A DNA stretch of 43,079 bases, from the NCBI RefSeq assembly GCF_020400725.1, contig NZ_JAINVG010000066.1:1-43079 (forward strand). The letters are read 5' to 3'. The notes under the pieces were generated by a model. It saw nothing but the letters and a program-made list of their open reading frames with translations, made no database searches and had not been told where the DNA came from. Positions 1-6,641 of the stretch are shown piece by piece; the first letter of the stretch is position 1; each line of letters begins with the position of its first letter. Source of the stretch: Streptomyces sp. NK15101. Its GTDB lineage: Bacteria > Actinomycetota > Actinomycetes > Streptomycetales > Streptomycetaceae. The translations under genes and the position numbers were made by a program.

Positions 1-780
1 CACGTGATCACCGACTACCAGCTGTACTTCAGCGAGGGTGAGAACTGGGTCGACGCCTTCAAGATCTGGGAGGGCGGCCTCGGCATCTGGGGCGCCATCG
101 CGCTCGGCGCGGTGGGCGCCTGGATCGGCTGCCGTCGGCGCGGGATCTCCCTGCCCGTGTACGCGGACGCCATCGCCCCCGGCATCGCCTTCGCGCAGGC
201 CATCGGCCGCTGGGGCAACTGGTTCAACCAGGAGCTGTACGGCAAGCCGACCGACCTGCCGTGGGCGCTGAAGATCACCGAGGGCACGAACCGCGAGGCC
301 GGCCTCTACCACCCGACCTTCCTGTACGAGTCGCTCTGGTGCGTCGCCGTCGGCTTCCTGGTCATCTGGGCCGACCGCCGCTTCAAGCTCGGCCACGGGC
401 GGGCCTTCGCCCTGTACGTCGCCGCGTACTGCTCGGGCCGCGTGTGGACGGAGTACCTGCGCGTCGACGAGGCCCACCACGTTCTCGGCCTGCGGCTCAA
501 CGTCTGGACCGCGATCGTCGTCGGCCTGCTGGCCGTCGTCTACATGGTGCTCTCGGCCCGCCTCCGGCCGGGCCGCGAGGAGATCGTGGAGCCGAGGGCC
601 GCGGAGAAGACCGCCGAGAAGACGGACGCCGAGAAGACGGACGCCGTCGAGGGCACCGGGACCGCCGAGGTCACCGACGCGGCCGAGACCGCCGGGGACA
701 AGGCCGGCGGAGCCGGGGACGAGGACGGGAAGACCGACGACGGCGCCGACCACGGCGCCGGGTCGGCCGCCAAGAGCTGA
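1..780 (+). CDS. lgt: Prolipoprotein diacylglyceryl transferase, 5' end missing
   Basis: Integral membrane enzyme that moves diacylglycerol from phosphatidylglycerol to the lipobox cysteine of prolipoproteins, the first step of lipoprotein maturation. The Lgt signature is visible about 70 residues in (GRWGNWFNQELYG), preceded by a Gly/Ala-rich membrane segment and followed by further hydrophobic stretches (SLWCVAVGFLVIW; VWTAIVVGLLAVVYMVL). The frame is open at base 1, so the window starts inside the gene and the N-terminal membrane helices are missing; the GTG at base 4 is internal. After the last helix there is a tail of about 65 residues rich in Glu, Lys, Asp, Gly and Ala, with an AEKTDAEKTDA repeat. 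Such charged tails occur in actinobacterial Lgt and are not catalytic. A strong hairpin follows the stop. Confidence 0.93.
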   Translation, partial: HVITDYQLYFSEGENWVDAFKIWEGGLGIWGAIALGAVGAWIGCRRRGISLPVYADAIAPGIAFAQAIGRWGNWFNQELYGKPTDLPWALKITEGTNREAGLYHPTFLYESLWCVAVGFLVIWADRRFKLGHGRAFALYVAAYCSGRVWTEYLRVDEAHHVLGLRLNVWTAIVVGLLAVVYMVLSARLRPGREEIVEPRAAEKTAEKTDAEKTDAVEGTGTAEVTDAAETAGDKAGGAGDEDGKTDDGADHGAGSAAKS

Positions 781-794
781 CCGGGCCGCACGTC

Positions 795-830
795 GAGGGC
801 CGCCGGGACCGAGGGGTTCCGGCGGCCCTC
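795..830. terminator. Bidirectional hairpin terminator between lgt and the CoA-lyase gene
   Basis: The arms GAGGGCCGCCGG and CCGGCGGCCCTC pair perfectly over 12 bp. The stem extends through GACC/GGTT (one G.U) to a 4-base loop. It lies between two convergent genes and has no U-tract, as is usual in Streptomyces. Confidence 0.8.
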
Positions 831-849
831 TCGCATGCGGGGGTACGGG

Positions 850-1728
850 TCAGCCCGCGCGGGCCGCGAGGGCGAGGACCCGGTGGGCGCCCTCCACCAC
901 CGCCGCGTCGACGAAGCGGCCGTCCGGGAGGGCGAGGGCTCCCCCCTGCCCGGTCGTGGCCGCCTCGACGACCTCACGGGCCGCGTCCACCTCCTCCGGG
1001 GTGGGGAAGTAGGCCCGCTCGATGACCGGGAGCTGACGTGGATGGATGGCCGCCCGGCCGAAGAAGCCCATGGCCCGGCCCCGGGCGCAGCCGGCCGCCA
1101 GCGCGTCCAGGTCGCGGACGTCCGGATGGACGGACTGGGCCGGCGGGGGGAGGGCGGCCGCGCGGGCCGCGACCACCACGCGCCCGCGCGACCAGTCGAG
1201 TCCGCTGTCCTCCCGCACCCCCAGATCGGCGCGGAGGTCCGCCTCGCCGAGGGCGATGCCGCGGACGGAGGGATGGGCGGCGGCGATGGCGTGGGCGTGC
1301 TCCACGGCGAGGGCGCTCTCCAGGAGCGGATAGAGGGACAGGCCCGGGGCGAGACGGGCGATCCGGTGGATGTCAGTGGCGTGTGTCACCTTGGGTACAC
1401 GGAGACCGCAGAGGCCGCGGAGGGGGGCCAGGGTGGGGATGTCGCGCGGGGTGTGGACACGGACGTGGACCGGGACGGGGTGGACGTCCGCGAGGAGATC
1501 GGCCGTGGCGTCGAGGGCGTACGCCTTGCGGTGCGGGGCGACCGCGTCCTCCAGGTCGACGATCACGACGTCGGCGCCGGAGGCGAGGGCCTTGCGGACG
1601 ACCTCGGGGCGGTCGCCGGGGGCGTACAGCCAGGTGAGGGGGGCGACGGAGTGTGTCGTGGGGGGCGCGCCGGCGGGTTCGCCGCCGCGCGTCCGTTCGT
1701 CCTCCGCGGGGCCGCTGAGGGGGCTCAT
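850..1728 (-). CDS. HpcH/HpaI aldolase / citrate-lyase-beta-like CoA-ester lyase
   Basis: A 292-residue protein of the CitE-like CoA-ester lyase family: (beta/alpha)8 barrels that make or cleave beta-hydroxyacyl-CoA thioesters with Mg2+. Family hallmarks seen are the N-terminal LYAPGDRPEVVRKALAS block, VIVDLEDAVAP, a VHVRV strand carrying the substrate Arg, PLLESALAVEHA with the metal-ligand Glu, and GFFGRAAIHPRQLPVI near the C-terminus. The ATG was chosen because it sits in a 4-base ATGA overlap with the CoA-transferase stop, so the two are translationally coupled. It is the last gene of the operon beginning near 8.26 kb. Paired with the transferase it suggests a CoA-activated acid that is then cleaved; the acid cannot be named from sequence. 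Confidence 0.88.
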   Translation of the reverse strand: MSPLSGPAEDERTRGGEPAGAPPTTHSVAPLTWLYAPGDRPEVVRKALASGADVVIVDLEDAVAPHRKAYALDATADLLADVHPVPVHVRVHTPRDIPTLAPLRGLCGLRVPKVTHATDIHRIARLAPGLSLYPLLESALAVEHAHAIAAAHPSVRGIALGEADLRADLGVREDSGLDWSRGRVVVAARAAALPPPAQSVHPDVRDLDALAAGCARGRAMGFFGRAAIHPRQLPVIERAYFPTPEEVDAAREVVEAATTGQGGALALPDGRFVDAAVVEGAHRVLALAARAG

Positions 1729-2963
1729 ACCGCTCCTTGCTCGCGGAGGGCGTCGATCTCGGCGGGGGTGAGGCCGAGTTCGGAGAGGACGGCGCCGGTG
1801 TCGGCGCCGTGCGGCCGGCCGGCCCAGCGGATGGCGCCGGGGGTCTCGGAGAGGCGGAAGAGGACGTTCTGCATCTTGATCGGGCCGAGTTCGGGGTCCT
1901 GCACCTCGGTCACGGTGCGGAGCGCCCGGTACTGGGGGTCGTCCATGACGTCCCGGACGTCGTAGACGGGGGCGATGGCCGCCTCCGCCTTCTCGAAGGC
2001 CGCCATCGCCTCGTCGCGGGTGCGGCGGGCGATCCACGAGCCGACGGCCTCGTCGAGGACCTCCGCGTGCTCGGCCCGGCCCGTGCCGTCGGCGAACCAC
2101 GGCTCGTCGATCAGCTCCGGGCGGCCGACGAGCCGCAGCACCCGCTCGGCGATCGACTGGGCGGAGGTGGAGACGGCGACCCAGGAGCCGTCGGCGGTCC
2201 GGTAGGTGTTGCGCGGGGCGTTGTTGCGGGAGCGGTTGCCGGTCCGGGGCTGGACGTAACCGAGCTGGTCGTACCAGAGGGGGTGGGGTCCGATGACGGA
2301 GAGCATCGGCTCGATGATCGCCATGTCGACGACCTGGCCGCGTCCGGTCGTCGTCCTGGCGGTGAGCGCGGTCATCACCGCGTACGCCGTGGCGAGGGCG
2401 GCGATCGAGTCGGCGAGGCCGAAGGGCGGCAGGGTCGGCGGGCCGTCCGGCTCGCCGGTGATGGAGGCGAAGCCGCTCATCGCCTCGGCGAGGGTGCCGA
2501 AGCCGGGACGGTGGGCGTACGGCCCGAACTGGCCGAAGCCGGTGACCCGGGCCAGGACCAGACGAGGGTTGACGGCGGACAGCTCCTCCCAGCCCAGGCC
2601 CCAGCGTTCCAGGGTGCCCGGGCGGAAGTTCTCCACGATCACGTCCGCGTCGGCGGCGAGCGCGAGGAGGGTGTCGCGGCCGCCCGGCGAGGCCAGATCG
2701 AGGGTGATCGCCCGCTTGTTGCGGCCGAGGACCTTCCACCACAGGCCGATGCCGTCCTTGGCGGGACCGTGGCCGCGGGACGGGTCCGGCTTGCGGGGAT
2801 GCTCGACCTTGACGACGTCGGCGCCGAAGTCGCCCAGCATCATGGCCGCGAGGGGGCCGGCGAAGAGGGTCGCGAGATCCAGGACGCGCAGCCCGTGCAG
2901 GGGCGCCGCGGGGTTCCCGGCGGCCGCGGGGTCCGGCGGGGTGGCCGGTGCGTGGACGGTCAT
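1725..2963 (-). CDS. CaiB/BaiF family (type III) CoA-transferase
   Basis: A 412-residue cytoplasmic CoA-transferase that moves CoA from one acyl-CoA to a free acid via a glutamyl/aspartyl-CoA intermediate. Visible family blocks are GLRVLDLATLFAGPLAA, MMLGDFGADVVKVEHP, KRAITLDL, DVIVENFRPGTLERWGLG and GRGQVVDMAIIEPM. The catalytic Asp is expected at about residue 185 (FGLADS), aligned by motif with Asp169 of formyl-CoA transferase. Length is normal. Its GTG/ATG-type start overlaps the ribokinase stop by 4 bases (2960-2963), and its stop overlaps the next start by 4. Donor and acceptor are unknown; proximity to the lyase suggests sequential action. Confidence 0.9.
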   Translation of the reverse strand: MTVHAPATPPDPAAAGNPAAPLHGLRVLDLATLFAGPLAAMMLGDFGADVVKVEHPRKPDPSRGHGPAKDGIGLWWKVLGRNKRAITLDLASPGGRDTLLALAADADVIVENFRPGTLERWGLGWEELSAVNPRLVLARVTGFGQFGPYAHRPGFGTLAEAMSGFASITGEPDGPPTLPPFGLADSIAALATAYAVMTALTARTTTGRGQVVDMAIIEPMLSVIGPHPLWYDQLGYVQPRTGNRSRNNAPRNTYRTADGSWVAVSTSAQSIAERVLRLVGRPELIDEPWFADGTGRAEHAEVLDEAVGSWIARRTRDEAMAAFEKAEAAIAPVYDVRDVMDDPQYRALRTVTEVQDPELGPIKMQNVLFRLSETPGAIRWAGRPHGADTGAVLSELGLTPAEIDALREQGAV

Positions 2964-3880
2964 ACGGCGTCGGCCTCCAGGATGCCGGGGGAGCGGAAGG
3001 CGTCTTCGATCTCGACGCGGTACGGCATCGAGGTCGACGCGCCCTCGCGCCGGACGGAGAGCGCGGCGGCCGTCTGCGCCCAGGCGAGGGCCTCCGGGGC
3101 GGGACGGCCCTCGCCGAGGGCCACCGCGAGGGCGCCGACGAAGGTGTCGCCCGCTCCCGTGGTGTCCACGGCCCGGACCCGGGGCGCGGGCACGGCGACC
3201 GGCTCGGCGTCGCGTGCCGCGTACAGGCTGCCGGCCGCGCCCAGTGTGACGACCACCTCGGGGACGTCCCGCAGCAGGGCCTGGGCGGCCGCGCGCGGGT
3301 CGGTGAGGCCGGTGAGCGCGGCGGCCTCGTGCTCGTTCGGCACCAACAGGTCGGTGGCGGCCAGCAGTTCCGGCGGGAGCGGCTGTGCGGGAGCGGGGGT
3401 GAGGACGGTGCGGACGCCGAGCCGACGGGCGGTGACGGCGCCCTCGACGACGACGGAGAGGGGGAGTTCGAGCTGGAGGAGCAGGGCGTCGGCGGTGCCG
3501 ATCAGGGCCTCGTCGCCGTGGGTGAGGGAGGTGACGGTGCCGTTGGCGCCGGGGACGACGACGATCGCGTTGCCGCCCTCGTCGTCGACGACGACATGGG
3601 CGGTGCCGGAGGGGCCCTCGGCGGTGCGCAGGAGATCGGTGTCCACCGCGCAGTGCTCCAGGGTGGCGCGGAGCCGTGGCCCGTAGTCGTCCGCGCCGAC
3701 CGCGCCGATCATCGCCACCTCGGCGCCCGCGCGGGCGGCGGCGACGGCCTGGTTGGCGCCCTTGCCGCCGGGGATCGTACGGAAGGAGCGGCCGGTGACC
3801 GTCTCACCGAGGGCGGGGGCCTTCGGCACGTAGACGACGAGGTCCATGTTCGTGCTGCCGAGCACGACGATGCTGGTCAT
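2960..3880 (-). CDS. rbsK: Ribokinase
   Basis: PfkB-family sugar kinase of 306 residues, expected to phosphorylate D-ribose at O5. Seen: N-terminal VVLGSTNMDLVVYV; the first PfkB signature GGKGANQAVAAARAG with the ribose-contacting Gly-Gly-Lys; and the second signature DTTGAGDTFVGAL with the catalytic base at about Asp245. NEHEAAALTG and VVTLGAAGSLY match the family middle. Overlaps are 4 bp on both sides (ATGA with the preceding hydrolase gene and with the CoA-transferase). Next to several ADP-ribosylglycohydrolases, ribose or a ribosyl product released by them is the natural substrate (inference). No ribose transporter is encoded nearby, which suggests the ribose is generated inside the cell. 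Confidence 0.92.
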   Translation of the reverse strand: MTSIVVLGSTNMDLVVYVPKAPALGETVTGRSFRTIPGGKGANQAVAAARAGAEVAMIGAVGADDYGPRLRATLEHCAVDTDLLRTAEGPSGTAHVVVDDEGGNAIVVVPGANGTVTSLTHGDEALIGTADALLLQLELPLSVVVEGAVTARRLGVRTVLTPAPAQPLPPELLAATDLLVPNEHEAAALTGLTDPRAAAQALLRDVPEVVVTLGAAGSLYAARDAEPVAVPAPRVRAVDTTGAGDTFVGALAVALGEGRPAPEALAWAQTAAALSVRREGASTSMPYRVEIEDAFRSPGILEADAV

Positions 3881-5493
3881 GGGCGTACTGCCTCCAGGTG
3901 TGTCAGTTCGGCCAGGGTGTCGAAGCCGATGCCGTCGAAGGACGGCACCGAGGTCGCGAGCCGGTTCTTGAGGGGGGAGGTCCAGCGCTCCGGCAGCCGG
4001 TCCGGGTGCCCGGCGAGCAGCCCGGCCAGCGAGCCGGCGGTGGCGCCGTTGGAGTCGGTGTCCCAGCCGCCCGAGACCGCCGCACAGACGGAACGGGAGA
4101 AGTCGCCGTCGGCGTGGGTGAGGGCGGCGGCGAGCAGCGCGGCGTTGGGGACGGCATGCACCCAGTGGTACCCGCCGAGTTCGGCGTGCAGCCGGTCGAC
4201 GACGGTGTCGAAGTCGGCCGTGGCGCGGGCCGCCGTGATGGCGAGGCGGACGGCCGCCGCCAGGCGCGAGCGCGGCGGGATCACGGCGAGGCCGGCGGCG
4301 AGCGCCTGGTGGACGTCGGCGGTGCCGGTCGCGGCGGTGGCGAGGGCGGCGGCGACGAACATGGCGCCGTAGACGCCGTTCGCGGTGTGCGTGAGCACCG
4401 CGTCCCGGTGCGCCTGCGCGGCGGCGGCGACCGGGTCGCCCGGGTGGGTCCAGCCGTGGACGTCGGCCCGGATCTGGGCGCCGATCCACTCGCGGAAGGG
4501 ATTGCGGTGGACGGCGGTCAGCGGGGGTTCCACGCCGTCCAGGAGGTTGCGGTAGGCGACGCGCTCGGCCGTGAAGGTGCGGCCGGCGGGGAGTTCGTCG
4601 AGCCAGAGGCGGGCGACGTCGGCGGTGGTGAAGTCGCGGCCGTACCGCTGGAGCAGCAGCAGGTTGAGGAGGGGGTAGTTGAGGTCGTCGTCCTCGGGCA
4701 TGCCGTCGATGTTCTCGGCGAGGGAGGTGGCGGCGGAGCGGCGGTTCCAGGGGTGCGCGGCGAGCAGCTCCGGCGGGACGCCGCGGGCGGTGAACCAGGT
4801 GGTGAGGGGCCAGTCGCCGGCGGCGCGGGCGAGGGCGCGGATGGCGGGGAGGGGGAGCTTCTCGACGGGCTTGCCGAGGAGACAGCCGGCGGCGCGGCCG
4901 AGCCAGGCGGCGTGCAGCCGGTCCCGGAGGGCGGTGTCCTGCACCGTTGTGGGCAGGCCCGTGTCCTGGCCGGTCCGGTTGTGGGCATGCGTTCCGCCGG
5001 GGCGGGACGGGTGGGCACAACCCACGACGGTGCCGCACGCCGGGTGCGGGTCCAGGCGCGGGAGCCCAGGCCCGGCAAGGGGCGCCGTCCCGTGTGCGCA
5101 CCCTCCCCCGAGCTCTCGGCTTCGCTCGAGCAGGGGGGACCCCCTTGCCCCCGTGGGACGATTGCCCACACGGGGGCGGGAGGGGGCACCGTCCAGCCGG
5201 GCGCGGGCCCAGATGGCAGGGGCCGTCGACGCCTGGATCTCGGCGAGGGCGGTCGGCTCCCGGGCCGACAGGGGGCAGGGGAGGGACGCCAGGGCGTCCA
5301 GGAGTTCCTCCGCCAGGGGGCGGAGGTCCGGGCGGGGGACCGGGGAGGCGCCGGCCGTCTCCGGGGCGGGCGGGCCGCCCGCCGCCTTCCAGCGGGCCGC
5401 CAGGGCGCTCGCGTCGCGGCCGTCCTCCGTCGCCTGGCGGAGTTCGTGGCCCACCAGGTCCTCCGGCTGGACCCAGGTCAGGCGGAGGGTCAC
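3877..5493 (-). CDS. ADP-ribosylglycohydrolase family protein with N-terminal extension (paralogue B)
   Basis: A 538-residue DraG/ARH-fold protein. The catalytic domain runs from about residue 189 (LRDRLHAAWLGRAAGCLLG, the family GxxxGxxLG start) to the end. Both metal-binding clusters look intact: PEDDDLNY at about D268-D270, standing for the usual DDT, and GGWDTDSN at about D478/D480. The first ~95 residues (RLTWVQPEDLVGHELRQA...) form a separate small domain I cannot name. Residues ~100-188 are a linker that contains the hairpin repeat at 5099-5166 and a palindrome-rich stretch, both read in frame. Enzymes of this fold hydrolyse N- or O-glycosidic bonds of ADP-ribose adducts using Mg/Mn; the real substrate is unknown. 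The gene overlaps both neighbours by 4 bp. Confidence 0.85.
   Translation of the reverse strand: MTLRLTWVQPEDLVGHELRQATEDGRDASALAARWKAAGGPPAPETAGASPVPRPDLRPLAEELLDALASLPCPLSAREPTALAEIQASTAPAIWARARLDGAPSRPRVGNRPTGARGSPLLERSRELGGGCAHGTAPLAGPGLPRLDPHPACGTVVGCAHPSRPGGTHAHNRTGQDTGLPTTVQDTALRDRLHAAWLGRAAGCLLGKPVEKLPLPAIRALARAAGDWPLTTWFTARGVPPELLAAHPWNRRSAATSLAENIDGMPEDDDLNYPLLNLLLLQRYGRDFTTADVARLWLDELPAGRTFTAERVAYRNLLDGVEPPLTAVHRNPFREWIGAQIRADVHGWTHPGDPVAAAAQAHRDAVLTHTANGVYGAMFVAAALATAATGTADVHQALAAGLAVIPPRSRLAAAVRLAITAARATADFDTVVDRLHAELGGYHWVHAVPNAALLAAALTHADGDFSRSVCAAVSGGWDTDSNGATAGSLAGLLAGHPDRLPERWTSPLKNRLATSVPSFDGIGFDTLAELTHLEAVRP
4946..5025. repeat. Palindrome-rich island inside the hydrolase linker
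   Basis: Two direct copies of GTTGTGGGCA (4946-4955 and 4978-4987) are followed by GTGGGCACAACCCAC (5011-5025), itself a 5-bp palindrome. GGTTGTG at 4977 also pairs with CACAACC at 5016. It resembles the short inverted-repeat clutter usually found between Streptomyces genes, but here it is translated as part of the linker of the 3877-5493 gene. Confidence 0.55.
5099..5166. repeat. Hairpin repeat element, copy 1
   Basis: A 68-base element shared with 8021-8088 at roughly 85% identity by eye. Its core can fold by pairing CCCCC/GGGGG and GCTC/GAGC arms around TCGGCTTCGCT. It is read in frame in paralogue B, giving the peptide GSPLLERSRELGGG at about residues 118-131. From memory, close relatives are a common dispersed repeat of Streptomyces genomes, normally intergenic. 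Confidence 0.75.
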
Positions 5494-6641
5494 CGGTCGC
5501 CGCTCGTCAGCGTCGCGAAGGCCGACTCGTGGGCCCGGCGCGCTTCCGCGTCCCGGGCGAAGACCTCACGGGCCACCTGGGCCAGCGCCCTCGCCGGGGC
5601 GTGCAGGTCCAGGCGGCTCGCCTCCGCCACCTGCTTCGCCCACTCGGCGGGGACGGCCGGCTCCCCGTGCAGCGCGCCCACGATCGCGCCCGCCATCGTG
5701 GCGATCGAGTCGCAGTCGCGGCCGTAGTTGACCGCGCCCAGGACCGTGCGGCGGAAGTCGCCCCCGCCGACGAGCAGCATGCCGAGGGCGATCGGGAGTT
5801 CCTCGATCGAGTGCAGCCGGGAGGGGCGGCGGGCGCCGAGGGAGGGGGCGCGGTAGTCGGACCCGACCGTGTCGAAGGGGGCGACCGCCCTGCGGAGGGG
5901 CGTGAGGGCGGACTCGAAGTCCGTGTGACGGGAGGCGACTTCGGCGACCGCCTCGATCGCCGCGCGCGTTCCGTCCTTCGCCAGGGCCAGGGCCGTCCCG
6001 ACCACGGACGCCGGCGTGGCGTCCGGCGCGCAGGCCGCCGCGACCGCCGCCGCGAAGACCCCCGCCGCCTCCCGGCCGTACGAGGACTGGTGCGCGCCCG
6101 TCAGGTCGATCGCCTCGGCGTAGGCGGCCGCCGGGTGGGCGGCGTTGACCAGGCCGACGGGCGCCATGTACATCGCCGCGCCGCAGTTGACGACGTTGCC
6201 GTTGCCGGCCTCGCGCGGGTCCACGTGGCCGTAGTGGAGCCGGGTCACGATCCACTTCTCGGCGAGGAAGACCCGCTGGAGGGGGAGCGCCTCGGCCTCC
6301 AGCTCCGGGATCCAGACGGGGGCGCCCATGAGTTCGGGGACGAGGTGGTCCGCGACCGCGTACGCGTCGAGGTGGCCGCGGACCTTCTCGTACACCCGGA
6401 TCAGCGCGTGGGTCATCAAGGTGTCGTCGGTGACGTGCCCGTCGCCCTTGTGGTACGGCGCGATGGGGCGGGCGGTGCGCCAGTCGCCGCCGTTCCAGGG
6501 GCCGACGATGCCGGTGACGCGGCCGCCGTGGCGTTCCAGGATCTGCTCGGGAGTGTAGCCCTCGACGGGGCCGCCGAGCGCGTCGCCGACGGCGGCCCCG
6601 ACGAGACTGCCGGTGATCCGGTCATCCAGTGTGGGTGTCAT
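5490..6641 (-). CDS. ADP-ribosylglycohydrolase family protein (paralogue A, canonical length)
   Basis: A 383-residue single-domain DraG-like hydrolase. The N-terminus ITGSLVGAAVGDALGGPVEG is the family start. The first metal cluster is VTDDTLMT (D72, D73, T74) and the second NYGRDCDSIA (D309, D311), so both halves of the binuclear metal site are present. Of the three complete paralogues this looks the most conventional. The ATG at 6641 was preferred over an upstream GTG-type extension because family homology begins immediately after it; the extension (rich in W, P and R) looks like non-coding sequence. The start overlaps the upstream gene by 20 bp and the stop overlaps the next gene by 4 bp. 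Predicted to cleave ADP-ribose or ribosyl adducts in the cytoplasm; substrate unproven. Confidence 0.9.
   Translation of the reverse strand: MTPTLDDRITGSLVGAAVGDALGGPVEGYTPEQILERHGGRVTGIVGPWNGGDWRTARPIAPYHKGDGHVTDDTLMTHALIRVYEKVRGHLDAYAVADHLVPELMGAPVWIPELEAEALPLQRVFLAEKWIVTRLHYGHVDPREAGNGNVVNCGAAMYMAPVGLVNAAHPAAAYAEAIDLTGAHQSSYGREAAGVFAAAVAAACAPDATPASVVGTALALAKDGTRAAIEAVAEVASRHTDFESALTPLRRAVAPFDTVGSDYRAPSLGARRPSRLHSIEELPIALGMLLVGGGDFRRTVLGAVNYGRDCDSIATMAGAIVGALHGEPAVPAEWAKQVAEASRLDLHAPARALAQVAREVFARDAEARRAHESAFATLTSGDR

Noticed and set aside
850..2742. A 630-codon minus-strand open frame covering lyase and part of the CoA-transferase region
   Set aside because: Codons before 1728 are an off-frame reading of the CoA-transferase gene, which itself has full family homology.
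1737..3686. Long plus-strand open frame (about 650 codons) antisense to CoA-transferase and ribokinase
   Set aside because: Gly/Arg/Val-rich with no recognisable domain; typical GC-driven shadow of real genes on the other strand.
2960..5101. A 713-codon minus-strand open frame extending far upstream of ribokinase, rich in Arg/Pro
   Set aside because: Only its last 306 codons match ribokinase; the rest is an off-frame reading of the hydrolase gene caused by high GC. The ATG at 3880 with the 4-bp overlap is the real start.
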